From the NCBI RefSeq assembly GCF_900111455.1, contig NZ_FOIE01000001.1, positions 124,001-188,000 on the forward strand: a stretch of 64,000 bases of DNA, written 5' to 3'. Source of the stretch: Geodermatophilus poikilotrophus. Lineage in GTDB: Bacteria; Actinomycetota; Actinomycetes; Mycobacteriales; Geodermatophilaceae. Of the stretch, positions 15,675 to 24,388 are shown in pieces. Below the pieces are notes generated by a model. That model was not told the DNA's origin. It saw nothing but the letters and a program-made list of their open reading frames with translations, and searched no databases. The position numbers and the translations under genes are program-made. Within the stretch, counting starts at the first letter, position 1; each line of letters opens with the position of its first letter.

Positions 15675-16949
15675 ATGACCGGTTCGACCTCGCCCGCCTC
15701 CATCGGCCGCCCGACCGGGCACGCCGCGTTCCGCTCGTTCCCGCTCAACGCCTGGTACGCGGCGGCGTGGGACCACGAGGTGGGGCGCAACCTGCTCCCC
15801 ACGACGATCGCCAACCGGCCGGTCGTCCTCTACCGGACCACCGGCGGTCGTCCGGTCGCACTGGCCGACGCCTGCTGGCACCGGCTGGCGCCCCTGTCGA
15901 TGGGCAGGTTGCGCGGCGACGACGAGATCATGTGCGGCTACCACGGCATCTGCTACGACCCCGACGGCCGGGCCACGTTCATGCCGGCGCAGGAGACGAT
16001 CAACCCCAGCGCCACGGTGCACTCCTTCCCGGTGGTGGAGCGGCACCGCTACGTGTGGATCTGGCCGGGCGACCCGGCGCTGGCCGACCCGGCGCTGGTG
16101 CCCGACCTGTACTGGAACGAGCACCCCGACTGGGCCGGCGACGGCAAGACCATCCGCGTCAACTGCAGCTACCAGCTGATCGTCGACAACCTCATGGACC
16201 TCACCCACGAGCAGTTCGTGCACGGGTCGAGCATCGGCCACGACGCACTGTCGGAGTCGGAGTTCACCGTGACCCACACCGAGCGGACGGTGACGGTGAC
16301 CAAGTGGATGCTGGGGATCGACCCGCCGCCGTTCTGGAAGCGCAACCTGCAGGACCGCTTCCCCGACTACGAGGGGCCGGTCGACCGCTGGCAGATCATC
16401 CACTACACCGCGCCGTCGACCATCGCGATCGACGTCGGCGTGGCCAAGGCCGGTACCGGTGCACCCGAGGGCGACCGCAGCCAGGGGGTCACCGGCACGG
16501 TGATCAACACGATGACGCCGGAGACCGACAACACCTGCCACTACCTGTGGGCCTTCGCCCGCGACTGGTGCCTGGACAAGCAGGTGATCACCACCCGGCT
16601 GCGCGAGGGCGTGTCCAACGTCTTCTTCGAGGACGAGCAGATGCTCGAGGCCCAGCAGCGGGGGATCGAGGCCAATCCCGACTACGACTTCTACAACCTC
16701 AACATCGACGCGGGCAGCATGTGGACCCGCCGCATCGTGCAACGCATGATCGATGCCGAGCTCGGTTCGGACGTCGGTGCGGTGAGCGACGAGGCCGGGC
16801 ACGCCGCCGCCGCGATGGCCGAGGTCACCGGCGCGGCCAACGCCGAACCGCCGGGCGACGGCGGAACCGGTCAGGCAGCGGAGGTGGCCGGCGGGGTCGC
16901 CCGGCACCGGGAGCAGCCCACGGCCGGCCTCATGGGCCGCGGGCTGTAG
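15675..16949 (+). CDS. vanA: Vanillate O-demethylase oxygenase subunit (Rieske non-heme iron oxygenase)
   Basis: A 424-residue protein. The N-terminal Rieske domain has the ligands Cys67-x-His69 (CWHR) and Cys87-x2-His90 (CGYHG). The catalytic domain carries DNLMDLTHEQFVH, giving iron ligands His178 and His183 with Asp175 as the subunit-bridging carboxylate. This pattern and the adjacent VanB-type reductase identify a VanA-like monooxygenase that removes the methyl group of vanillate as formaldehyde to leave protocatechuate. VanA proteins are usually about 350 residues; here a low-complexity tail of roughly 70 residues (Ala/Gly-rich) is added at the C-terminus. A different methoxy- or aryl-acid substrate is possible. 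Confidence 0.88.
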   Translation: MTGSTSPASIGRPTGHAAFRSFPLNAWYAAAWDHEVGRNLLPTTIANRPVVLYRTTGGRPVALADACWHRLAPLSMGRLRGDDEIMCGYHGICYDPDGRATFMPAQETINPSATVHSFPVVERHRYVWIWPGDPALADPALVPDLYWNEHPDWAGDGKTIRVNCSYQLIVDNLMDLTHEQFVHGSSIGHDALSESEFTVTHTERTVTVTKWMLGIDPPPFWKRNLQDRFPDYEGPVDRWQIIHYTAPSTIAIDVGVAKAGTGAPEGDRSQGVTGTVINTMTPETDNTCHYLWAFARDWCLDKQVITTRLREGVSNVFFEDEQMLEAQQRGIEANPDYDFYNLNIDAGSMWTRRIVQRMIDAELGSDVGAVSDEAGHAAAAMAEVTGAANAEPPGDGGTGQAAEVAGGVARHREQPTAGLMGRGL

Positions 16950-16963
16950 CGGGAGCGGTCGAC

Positions 16964-17974
16964 ATGGCAGCCACGAGCGCCAAGCGGTGGCGGAGGGCGC
17001 GGGTGATCGACGTCCGCGAGGTCGCCCAGCACGTGCGGCGGATCGTCCTGGAGCCCGAGCGGCTCGAGGCGCCTGCGCCCCCCGGCAGCCACATCGACAT
17101 CGGGGTCTACGTCAACGGTCGCGCCGACGTCCGTTCGTACTCCGTCGTGGGCATGAGCGGCTACGGCACCGAGCTGGTCCTCGGTGTGCAGCTGGCCCGG
17201 CAGAGCCGGGGTGGCTCGGCGTACATGCACAACCTGCGGCGCGGACAGGAGGTGTCGATCACCCAGCCGCTGCAGAACTTCCCGCTCAACTACGGCAGGC
17301 CCGGCTACGTCCTGGCCGCCGGGGGCATCGGCATCACCGCCCTGGTGGCCATGGGCACGGCGCTCAGGGCCCGCGGCGCGGACTACCGCTTCGTCTACGG
17401 CGCCCGGTCGCGGGACCTGATGGCGTTCCTCGACGAGCTGGTCCCCGAGCACGGCGACCGCCTCGACCTGCGGATCGACGACGAGGGCGGCTCCCTCGAC
17501 GTCGCCGACCTCGTCGCCGGCGTCCCGGACGGCGGGGAGCTGTACGTCTGCGGTCCCACGCCCATGCTCGACGCGATCAAGGCCGCCTGGGCCCGGGCCG
17601 GACGGCGCCCGGCGGACCTGCGCTTCGAGACGTTCGGCAGCAGCGGCCGGTTCGCCCCCGAGGCGTTCACCGTGCGGATCCCGCGGCTGGGGCTGGAGAC
17701 CCTGGTGCCGCACGACGTGTCGATGCTCGAGGCGCTGGAGGCGTGCGGTGCGGACATGATGTTCGACTGCCGCCGCGGCGAGTGCGGCCTCTGCGAGGTC
17801 AAGGTGCTCGACGTCGAGGGCGTCATCGACCACCGTGACGTCTTCCTCAGTGACGAGCAGCACCGGGCGGGCGACCGGTTGCAGTGCTGCGTCTCCCGTG
17901 TCGTCAGCGCCCGGACCGGCGGGCTGTCCGGCGCCGACGGGCAGCCGGGGGTCGTCACCATCGACGTCCCGTGA
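16964..17974 (+). CDS. vanB: Vanillate O-demethylase reductase subunit
   Basis: A 336-residue protein, 14 nt after vanA. It has the domain order of phthalate-dioxygenase-type reductases: FMN-binding beta-barrel (RSYSVVG near residue 60), NAD(P)H-binding domain (LAAGGIGITALVAMG and YVCGPTPMLDAI), and a C-terminal plant-type [2Fe-2S] domain with Cys269, Cys274, Cys277 (CRRGECGLC) and Cys308 (LQC). It passes electrons from NADH to the VanA Rieske centre. Its TGA stop overlaps the GTG start of the IclR regulator, so the two are translationally coupled. Confidence 0.9.
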   Translation: MAATSAKRWRRARVIDVREVAQHVRRIVLEPERLEAPAPPGSHIDIGVYVNGRADVRSYSVVGMSGYGTELVLGVQLARQSRGGSAYMHNLRRGQEVSITQPLQNFPLNYGRPGYVLAAGGIGITALVAMGTALRARGADYRFVYGARSRDLMAFLDELVPEHGDRLDLRIDDEGGSLDVADLVAGVPDGGELYVCGPTPMLDAIKAAWARAGRRPADLRFETFGSSGRFAPEAFTVRIPRLGLETLVPHDVSMLEALEACGADMMFDCRRGECGLCEVKVLDVEGVIDHRDVFLSDEQHRAGDRLQCCVSRVVSARTGGLSGADGQPGVVTIDVP

Positions 17975-18753
17975 CCAGTCACCTCCGTGCCGGACCGTTG
18001 AGGGCCCGCAGGACGGCGGGCGGCAAGCTGCTCGCCGTCCTCGCGGCCTTCAGCAGGGAGCGGCCGACGCTCACCCTGTCCGAGATCGCCCGGACCGTCG
18101 GCGTCCCGCTGTCGACCGCGCACCGGCTGGTCGGGGAGCTGACCCGGTGGGGAGCGCTCGAGCGGGACGCGGACGGCCGGTTCCGCATCGGACTGCGGAT
18201 CTGGGAACTGGGCGCTCTCGCGCCGCCGGCGCTCGGACTGCGGGAGGCCGCGCTGCCGTTCATGGGTGACCTCTACGAGGTCACCCACCAGAACGTGCAG
18301 CTGGCCGTCCGGGACGGCGACGAGGTCGTCTTCGTCGAGCGGATCGCCGGCCGTGACGCGGTCAACGTCCTCACCCAGGTCGGCGGCCGTTTCGCGCTGC
18401 CGCCCACCGGCGTCGGTCTGGTCCTGCTCGCGCACGCCCCGGCCGAGGTGCAGGAGCACGTCCTGGCCGGCCCCCTGACGGCCTACACGCAGCACACCAT
18501 CACCGATGCGCGGCAGCTGCGCCGGGTCCTCGCCGAGGTGCGCCGCAGCGGGATGGCCGTCAGCGATCGGCAGGTGACCGAGGACGCCGTCTCCGTTGCC
18601 GCGCCGATCGAGGTGCGCGGCGCCGTCGTGGCCGCACTGTCCATCGTCGTCCGCGGGAGTTCCCCGGCCGCCGTCCGCAGTTACGCGCCCGGTGTCCGCG
18701 CTGCCGCGCTCGGCATCGGCCGCATCCTCGCGTCGACGAGCACGTGGAGTTGA
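17971..18753 (+). CDS. IclR-family transcriptional regulator of the vanAB operon
   Basis: A 260-residue protein from the GTG at 17971, which overlaps the vanB stop (GTGA). The N-terminal winged helix includes LTLSEIARTVGVPLSTAHRLVGEL; the C-terminal IclR effector domain includes VQLAVRDGDEVVFVERI, PPTGVGLVLLAHA and SVAAPIEVRGAVVAALSIV. IclR proteins in such positions usually sense the aromatic substrate or product. Being the last gene of the operon it would be autoregulated with vanAB. The paired palindromes at 14029-14077 are candidate binding sites. Confidence 0.88.
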   Translation: MTSHLRAGPLRARRTAGGKLLAVLAAFSRERPTLTLSEIARTVGVPLSTAHRLVGELTRWGALERDADGRFRIGLRIWELGALAPPALGLREAALPFMGDLYEVTHQNVQLAVRDGDEVVFVERIAGRDAVNVLTQVGGRFALPPTGVGLVLLAHAPAEVQEHVLAGPLTAYTQHTITDARQLRRVLAEVRRSGMAVSDRQVTEDAVSVAAPIEVRGAVVAALSIVVRGSSPAAVRSYAPGVRAAALGIGRILASTSTWS

Positions 18754-18811
18754 CCGGGGGGACGTGTGGGTCGCCGCGGCCGGGCCGGTCAGTCCGTCGT
18801 GGGCAGCCGAC

Positions 18812-19438
18812 TCACCTCTGGGCGGGTGCATCGCCCGTCAGGCGAGCGGCGAGGGTCTGCGCGGCATCGGTGACGCACCGGCGGAAGAGGTCGTCGTCGC
18901 CGGTGCACAGCCAGTTCACCGACGCCCCGAAGAGCAGGCCGAGAACAGACTCCGCCAGCACCTCGACGTCGCCGGACCAGGTGCCGCCGGATGCCCCGGC
19001 CACGCGGTGCAGCAGGTCGAGGACGTCGCCGCGGTACTGCTCGGTGGACTCCCGGGCCGCGGCCCGCAGGTCGTCGTCCCGCCCGCCCATCATGGTCAGC
19101 TCCTGGAGCACGATCTCCGCGCCGGGGTCGGCGACGACGCTGTCGACGTAGCCGGTCAGGGCGCGGGTCAGGATCTCCGCGGGGGAGCCCCCGGCCTCCA
19201 CCGCACGCCGGAGCAGGGCGGTGGACCGGTCGCGGTCGGCCTGGAAGACGGCGCGGACCAGCTCGGTCTTGGAGCCGAACGCGTAGTGCACGGCTCCGAG
19301 CGGCACGCCGGCCTCCTTCGCGACCGCCCGCGTGGTGAGCGACCAGGCACCCTTGCGCTGCATCACCCGCATGGCGGCCGCGACGAGCTGGGCCCGGCGC
19401 TGCTCGACGGGCAGGTGCGCACGCTTCCCGCTCGTCAC
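18812..19438 (-). CDS. TetR-family regulator coupled to the DHA2 exporter
   Basis: A 208-residue protein from a GTG overlapping the exporter's stop (GTGA), so it is the second gene of that operon. The N-terminal TetR domain reads RRAQLVAAAMRVMQRKGAWSL, then TTRAVAKEAGVPLGAVHYAFGSK, the recognition helix; the C-terminal ligand-binding domain is helical and not closely recognisable. It is expected to repress the operon through the TTGGTC-N4-GACCAA operator at 21042. The inducer is probably a substrate of the exporter. Confidence 0.9.
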   Translation of the reverse strand: MTSGKRAHLPVEQRRAQLVAAAMRVMQRKGAWSLTTRAVAKEAGVPLGAVHYAFGSKTELVRAVFQADRDRSTALLRRAVEAGGSPAEILTRALTGYVDSVVADPGAEIVLQELTMMGGRDDDLRAAARESTEQYRGDVLDLLHRVAGASGGTWSGDVEVLAESVLGLLFGASVNWLCTGDDDLFRRCVTDAAQTLAARLTGDAPAQR

Positions 19439-20976
19439 CGGGCCACCGTCGCCGTCTCCGGCGCCGGCCGGTCGGCCGGCGCGACCCCGGCTCCCCGGCT
19501 GCCGCGCAGCAGGACGACGGCCTGCACCGCCACGTACGCCGCCAGCAGGGCGGCGATCAGCAGCACGACGTGCATACCGGTCGCGAACGCCTGCCCGGCC
19601 TCGGCCAGGAAGGCCGCGGCGGTGTCCGCCGGCAGCGCTGCGGCGACCTCCGCGGCGCCGCCCAGGGTCTCCCGAGCGGCCTCGACGTCCTGCGCGGGCA
19701 CGCCGTCGACGGCGCCGAGGTGCGCCGCGTAGACCGACAGCCCGACGGTGCCCAGCACCGCCGTCCCCATGGCACCGCCGAACTCGTAGGCGGTCTCGGA
19801 CACCGAGGCGGCGGCACCGGCACGCTCGGGCGGCGCCGTGGCGAGGATGACGTCGTTGGTCAGCGCTTCCGCGGCTCCGACGCCGGTGCCGATGAGCAGG
19901 CCGACCACGACCAGGACGCCCCGGTCTCCGTCGACCCCGAGCAGCGTGCCGGCCGCCAGCCCGGCGGCGGCCAGCGCCATCCCGCCGCCGATCACCCACC
20001 GCAGCGGCAGGGAGCGGGCCAGCCAGGGGGCGGCGAGCGACCCGCCCACGGTCGCGACGGCGAGCGGCAGCATCCACAGGCCGGCCACCAGCGGGCTCAT
20101 CCCCAGCACGAGCATCAGGTACTGCGGCAGGAAGAACATCAGGCCGAGCAGGGCGAAGACGGTCAGCAGGTTCGTCGACACGGCGACGGAGAACGCGCGG
20201 GAACCGAACAGCCGCAGGTCCAGCAGCGGCTCGGCCAGCCGGCGCTGCCGGCGCACGAAGGTCCACAGCAGCCCGAGGCCGGCCGCGAGGCCGACCAGGA
20301 CCGGCACGCTCACGCCGTCGTGCGCGGCGGTCTTGAGCGCGTAGACCAGCGGCAGCACGCCCGCGATGGAGAGCACGGCGGACAGCGCGTCGAACGGGCC
20401 GGGCCGCGGGTTGCGCGACTCGGGCAGCAGCAGCGGGGCGCCGACGAGCAGCAGGACCATGACCGGGGCGTTCACCAGGAACACCGAGCCCCACCAGAAG
20501 TGCTCGAGCAGGAACCCCCCGATGATCGGGCCGAGGGCGGCGCCGCCCGAGAACGCGGCCGCCCAGACGGCGATGGCCAGGCGTCGCTCCTGGGCGTCGG
20601 GAAAGACCGAACGCAGCAGCGCCAGCGTCGAGGGCATCAGCGTGGCCCCGCCGAGCCCGAGCAGCGCCCGGGCCGCGATGAGCATCCCGGCCGTCGTCGA
20701 GAAGGCCGCGACCAGCGAGGCGCACCCGAACGCGGCGGCGCCGACCACGAGCAGCCGGCGGCGGCCGATGCGGTCACCGAGGTTGCCCATCAGCACGAGC
20801 AGGCCGGCGAGCAGGAAGGAGTAGATGTCGACGATCCACAGCAGCTCGGTCGACGTCGGGCCCAGGTCGGCGGTCAGGGCCGGCACGGCGAAGCCGAGCA
20901 CGGTCATGTCGATGCTGATGAGCAGGACCGGCAGCGCCAGCACCGCGAGGGCGGACCAGCGACGGAGCGGACTCAC
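19435..20976 (-). CDS. DHA2-family MFS drug/solvent exporter (EmrB/QacA type)
   Basis: A 513-residue protein from the GTG at 20976, preceded by GAGGAAC; the longer upstream frame has no membrane character. It has about 14 transmembrane helices, motif A variant GNLGDRIGRRRLLVVG after helix 2, and motif C-like ALGPIIGGFLLEHFWWGSVFLVN in helix 5, the hallmark of proton-driven drug antiporters. It exports hydrophobic or cationic compounds. The downstream coupled TetR gene and the upstream palindromic operator indicate substrate-inducible expression. Confidence 0.92.
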   Translation of the reverse strand: MSPLRRWSALAVLALPVLLISIDMTVLGFAVPALTADLGPTSTELLWIVDIYSFLLAGLLVLMGNLGDRIGRRRLLVVGAAAFGCASLVAAFSTTAGMLIAARALLGLGGATLMPSTLALLRSVFPDAQERRLAIAVWAAAFSGGAALGPIIGGFLLEHFWWGSVFLVNAPVMVLLLVGAPLLLPESRNPRPGPFDALSAVLSIAGVLPLVYALKTAAHDGVSVPVLVGLAAGLGLLWTFVRRQRRLAEPLLDLRLFGSRAFSVAVSTNLLTVFALLGLMFFLPQYLMLVLGMSPLVAGLWMLPLAVATVGGSLAAPWLARSLPLRWVIGGGMALAAAGLAAGTLLGVDGDRGVLVVVGLLIGTGVGAAEALTNDVILATAPPERAGAAASVSETAYEFGGAMGTAVLGTVGLSVYAAHLGAVDGVPAQDVEAARETLGGAAEVAAALPADTAAAFLAEAGQAFATGMHVVLLIAALLAAYVAVQAVVLLRGSRGAGVAPADRPAPETATVAR

Positions 20977-20999
20977 AGGTGTTCCTCGGGACGGGGGAC

Positions 21000-21027
21000 G
21001 GGGCGCCGGCCGACCGGCCGGCGCCCC
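21000..21027 (-). repeat. Perfect 12-bp GC hairpin in the leader of the exporter-tetR operon
   Basis: GGGGCGCCGGCC (21000-21011) and its exact reverse complement (21016-21027) enclose a 4-nt loop, 24 nt upstream of the exporter GTG and just downstream of the TetR operator. It has no T tract. It may be a 5'-UTR stability or attenuation element. Confidence 0.6.
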
Positions 21028-21041
21028 ATCGTGGCACGGTC

Positions 21042-21057
21042 TTGGTCGATTGACCAA
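21042..21057. promoter_or_regulatory. TetR operator
   Basis: TTGGTCGATTGACCAA is an inverted repeat with 6-bp perfect arms (TTGGTC/GACCAA), a common TetR-family operator form, 66 nt upstream of the exporter start. A minus-strand -35 (TTGGTC) with CACGAT about 18 nt downstream would overlap it. Confidence 0.7.
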
Positions 21058-21144
21058 CTCGGCGGTTCGAGACTCGTTCCCCGCCCCGTGTCCGCGCACC
21101 CCTGCGGACGCGCCGAGCGCGCCGCGCTCCCGGTGCAGCGTGGC

Positions 21145-21181
21145 GCGGTGGGCGTGCCGACGGGGCCGGCACGCCCACCGC
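21145..21181 (-). terminator. ssb terminator
   Basis: GCGGTGGGCGTGCCG (21145-21159) pairs perfectly with 21167-21181 around a 7-nt loop. It starts 33 nt after the ssb stop on the minus strand. Confidence 0.7.
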
Positions 21182-21213
21182 CTGCTCCGGGCGACGGGCG
21201 CCCCGAGGAGACC

Positions 21214-21690
21214 TCAGAAGGGCGGCTCCTCGCCGGGGTCGCCGTTCGACGCGGCCCACGGATCGGGTGAGCCGCTGCGCCCGGCCGCGGCTCCGCCGTT
21301 CCCGCCGGCGGGAGCGCCGTCGACACGGGCGGTCTTGGAGACCGTCGCCGTGGCGTAGCGGAGCGACGGGCCGATCTCGTCGACCTCGAGCTCGACGACG
21401 GTGCGCTTCTCGCCCTCCTTGGTCTCGAAGGAGCGCTGCTTGAGGCGGCCCTGCGCCATCACCCGCGAGCCGCGGGTGAGTGACCCCGCGACGTGCTCGG
21501 CCATCTGCCGCCAGCAGTTGCAGCGCAGGAAGAGCGCCTCGCCGTCCTTCCACTCCTGCGTCTGGCGGTCCATGGTGCGCGGGGTGGAGGCGATGGTGAA
21601 GTTGGCGACCGCCGCGCCCGAGGGCGTGAAGCGCAGCTCGGGGTCGCTGGTCAGGTTGCCAATGACGGTGATGACTGTGTCGCCGGCCAT
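21214..21690 (-). CDS. ssb: Single-stranded DNA-binding protein (second copy type)
   Basis: A 158-residue protein: OB fold of about 115 residues ([20 protein letters not shown], then [18 protein letters not shown] and [20 protein letters not shown]), a short Gly/Ala/Ser linker and the acidic tip EEPPF that recruits repair proteins. It coats single-stranded DNA and recruits partners through the tail. It is not in the rpsF-ssb-rpsR context, so it is probably a paralogue of the main SSB. A PafBC-like damage promoter lies at 21738-21760, giving a leader of about 40 nt. It is divergent from the RecD2-type helicase. Confidence 0.92.
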   Translation of the reverse strand: MAGDTVITVIGNLTSDPELRFTPSGAAVANFTIASTPRTMDRQTQEWKDGEALFLRCNCWRQMAEHVAGSLTRGSRVMAQGRLKQRSFETKEGEKRTVVELEVDEIGPSLRYATATVSKTARVDGAPAGGNGGAAAGRSGSPDPWAASNGDPGEEPPF

Positions 21691-21737
21691 GATCCGGTCC
21701 TCCGTGTCGTCGGTGCATCGCTCGGGTGAGCATCCGG

Positions 21738-21760
21738 AGGCTAGGCAGACTTACCGACAG
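21738..21760 (-). promoter_or_regulatory. PafBC-type DNA-damage promoter for ssb
   Basis: Read on the minus strand: CTGTCGGTA, then 8 nt, then TAGCCT. The published actinobacterial RecA/LexA-independent damage promoter is TTGTCRGTG-N8-TANNNT; 7 of 9 positions of the first block match, the spacing is exact, and TANNNT is met. The ssb ATG is at 21690. Confidence 0.65.
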
Positions 21761-21803
21761 TTCCCGTGGGCCCGTCGCGTCCGGCGGACGGAGGCCCCGA
21801 GCT

Positions 21804-21834
21804 GTCCCCAGGGGGTGTGACCATCGGTGGGGAC
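21804..21834 (+). repeat. Inverted repeat upstream of the RecD2-type gene
   Basis: GTCCCCA (21804-21810) and TGGGGAC (21828-21834) are perfect complements with a 17-nt spacer, ending 24 nt before the helicase GTG. It could fold in the leader or bind a regulator. Confidence 0.35.
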
Positions 21835-21857
21835 GGCGCGGTGGCGAGGGGACGGCG

Positions 21858-24122
21858 GTGCGAGAGGCGCGGACGGGTGCGGTGCTGGAGGCGACGCTGG
21901 AGCGGATCACGTTCGCCAACGCCCAGACCGGCTACACCGTGGCCCGGGTGGACACCGGGCGGGGCGGTGACCTGGTCACGGTGGTGGGCTCGCTGCTGGG
22001 CGCGCAGCCGGGCGAGACGCTGCGGCTGCAGGGGCGGTGGGGAGCGCATCCCCAGTACGGCCGGCAGTTCCAGGTCGAGGACTACACCACCGTGCTGCCG
22101 GCCACGGTGCAGGGCATCCGGCGCTACCTGGGCTCGGGGCTGGTCAAGGGGATCGGCCCGCGGCTGGCCGAGCGGATCGTGGACCACTTCGGCACCGAGG
22201 CGCTGCGGGTCATCGAGGAGCAGCCCGGGCGGCTGGCCGAGGTGCCGAACCTGGGCCCCAAGCGGACCCGGCTGATCACCGCGGCCTGGGAGGAGCAGCG
22301 GGCCATCAAGGAGGTGATGGTCTTCCTGCAGGGCGTGGGCGTGTCCACCTCGCTGGCCGTCCGCATCTACAAGCAGTACGGCGGCGCGTCGATCGGCGTG
22401 GTCCGGGCCGAGCCCTACCGCCTGGCCGCCGAGGTGTGGGGCATCGGGTTCCGGACCGCCGACACGATCGCGGACGCGGTGGGGATCCCGCACGACAGCA
22501 CGCAGCGGGTCGAGGCGGGGGTGCAGTTCGTGCTCTCCGAGGCGACCGGGCAGGGGCACTGCTTCCTGCCCGAGACCGAGCTGGTGGCCCGGGCAGTGGA
22601 GATCCTGCAGGTCCCGGCGGACCTGGTGGGCCACTGCCTGGCCCTGCTGGTCGCCGACCAGGGGGTCATCCGCGAGGAGTTCCCCGGCGCGGGCGGGGAG
22701 CCCTGCGCGGTGGCGTACTACCTCGTGCCCTTCCACCGGGCGGAGGTCTCCCTGGCCGGGGGACTGAAGAGGCTGGCGAGCGCCGACGACGACCGGCTGG
22801 CGGCCTTCGCGGGCGTGGACTGGGACGCCGCCCTGGCCTGGCTGCACCGGCGCACGGGCGTGGAACTGGCGGCCGGCCAGCAGGAGGCCGTGCGCCTGGC
22901 GCTGACCGAGAAGGTCGCCGTCCTCACCGGTGGCCCCGGCTGCGGCAAGAGCTTCACGGTGCGCTCGATCGTCACCCTCGCGGCGGCCAAGGGCGCGAGG
23001 GTCGTGCTGGCCGCACCGACCGGCCGGGCCGCGAAGCGGCTGACCGAGCTCACCGGGGTCGAGGCGGTCACCGTGCACCGGCTGCTGGAGCTGCGCCCCG
23101 GCGGGGACGCCGCCTTCGACCGGGACCGGCCGCTGCAGGCCGACCTGGTCGTCGTCGACGAGTCCTCGATGCTGGACCTGCTGCTGGCCAACAAGCTGGT
23201 CCGGGCCGTCCCGCCCGGCGCGCACCTGCTGCTCGTCGGCGACGTCGACCAGCTGCCCTCGGTCGGCGCCGGGGAGGTGCTTCGCGACCTGCTCGCCGAG
23301 GGCACCCCGATCCCGCACGTGCGCCTGACGCAGGTCTTCCGGCAGGCCAGCAGGTCGGGAGTGGTGACCAACGCCCACCGGATCAACGCCGGCAGCCCGC
23401 CGCAGGTCCGCGGCCTCGACGACTTCTTCCTGTTCAGCACCGACGACGCCGAGGAGGCCGCCCGGCTGACCGTGGACGTCGTCGTCCGGCGGATCCCGGC
23501 CCGCTTCGGTCTCGACCCCCGCCGGGACGTCCAGGTGCTCACCCCGGTGCACCGCGGACCGGCCGGCGCCGCCACGCTCAACGAGCTGCTGCAGGAGGCG
23601 CTCACCCCCGCTCGCCCCGACCGGGCGGAGAAGCGCTTCGGTGGGCGGGTGTTCCGCGTCGGGGACAAGGTCAGCCAGATCCGCAACGACTACGACAAGG
23701 GCGCCAACGGGGTCTTCAACGGCACCCAGGGCGTCGTCACCGCCGTCGACCCGGTCGAGCAGACCCTCACCGTCGTCACCGACGAGGGGGAGCAGATCCC
23801 CTACGACTTCGGGGAGCTCGACGAGCTGGTCCACGCCTACGCCGTCACCGTCCACCGCTCCCAGGGCAGCGAGTACCCCTGCGTCGTCATCCCGGTGACC
23901 ACCAGCGCCTGGGTGATGCTGCAGCGCAACCTGCTCTACACCGCCGTCACCCGCGCCAAGCAGCTCGTCGTGCTCGTCGGCTCCACCCGGGCCCTCGGCC
24001 AGGCCGTGCGCGTCACCGGCTCCGGACGCCGGCACACCGCCCTCGCCCACCGCCTCCGGGGCGGCCCGCACCGCAGCGCGGCTGCACCGACCCCGCTCGC
24101 CGTCGGGGCCGGACGGGGCTGA
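21858..24122 (+). CDS. recD2: RecD2-type ATP-dependent 5'-3' DNA helicase
   Basis: A 754-residue protein. The GTG at 21858 has GAGGGG upstream; an upstream extension lacks protein character. The N-terminal region (1-~330) has the OB-like start (ITFANAQTGYTVARV) and helix-hairpin-helix elements (VKGIGPRLAERIV, VPNLGPKRTRLI) of RecD2 proteins. Helicase motor: Walker A GGPGCGKS (358-365), Walker B VVDESSMLD (about 432-440), GDVDQLPSVG, LTQVFRQAS, and the C-terminal VTVHRSQGSEYP and YTAVTRAK. RecD2 enzymes act outside RecBCD in repair and fork processing. It sits between a damage-promoter ssb and a Sak4-like ATPase. Confidence 0.93.
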   Translation: MREARTGAVLEATLERITFANAQTGYTVARVDTGRGGDLVTVVGSLLGAQPGETLRLQGRWGAHPQYGRQFQVEDYTTVLPATVQGIRRYLGSGLVKGIGPRLAERIVDHFGTEALRVIEEQPGRLAEVPNLGPKRTRLITAAWEEQRAIKEVMVFLQGVGVSTSLAVRIYKQYGGASIGVVRAEPYRLAAEVWGIGFRTADTIADAVGIPHDSTQRVEAGVQFVLSEATGQGHCFLPETELVARAVEILQVPADLVGHCLALLVADQGVIREEFPGAGGEPCAVAYYLVPFHRAEVSLAGGLKRLASADDDRLAAFAGVDWDAALAWLHRRTGVELAAGQQEAVRLALTEKVAVLTGGPGCGKSFTVRSIVTLAAAKGARVVLAAPTGRAAKRLTELTGVEAVTVHRLLELRPGGDAAFDRDRPLQADLVVVDESSMLDLLLANKLVRAVPPGAHLLLVGDVDQLPSVGAGEVLRDLLAEGTPIPHVRLTQVFRQASRSGVVTNAHRINAGSPPQVRGLDDFFLFSTDDAEEAARLTVDVVVRRIPARFGLDPRRDVQVLTPVHRGPAGAATLNELLQEALTPARPDRAEKRFGGRVFRVGDKVSQIRNDYDKGANGVFNGTQGVVTAVDPVEQTLTVVTDEGEQIPYDFGELDELVHAYAVTVHRSQGSEYPCVVIPVTTSAWVMLQRNLLYTAVTRAKQLVVLVGSTRALGQAVRVTGSGRRHTALAHRLRGGPHRSAAAPTPLAVGAGRG

Positions 24123-24148
24123 CGCCGATCCGCCACCCGGCGGCGTCA
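24120..24148 (+). terminator. Hairpin overlapping the end of the RecD2-type gene
   Basis: TGACGCCG (24120-24127, including the stop codon) pairs with CGGCGTCA (24141-24148). A second small GCCGGC-GAA-GCCGGC hairpin follows near 24171-24185. Confidence 0.4.
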
Positions 24149-24388
24149 GCAGCGACGTGCACGCACGGCTGCCGGCGAAGCCGGCGACGACGATGCGCGC
24201 ACCACGCGCGGGTGCGGACGGCCGTCGAGCAGCCGGGACCGTCCTCCACCCGTGGACGACGTGGCCGCCGCTTTCGCCCGTTTACGCCCAGAGCGAACGG
24301 CCGACACGCCGGTCGCTGCCTGTTCGTGCCTCTGACCTGGTGTTTCCCCACCGGCACCCCGCGGCGCTTGCGCGATGGTCGGCGATGT
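24149..24388. other. Intergenic region upstream of the Sak4-like ATPase
   Basis: This region between the helicase and the ATPase carries no credible ORF. Apart from short palindromes I see nothing until the damage-type promoter at 24389. Confidence 0.3.

Noticed and set aside
21707-21715. TCGTCGGTG on the plus strand, 8 of 9 match to the PafBC first block
   Set aside because: The required TANNNT is missing at the fixed distance (GGGTGA instead), and it lies within the ssb leader facing the helicase start.
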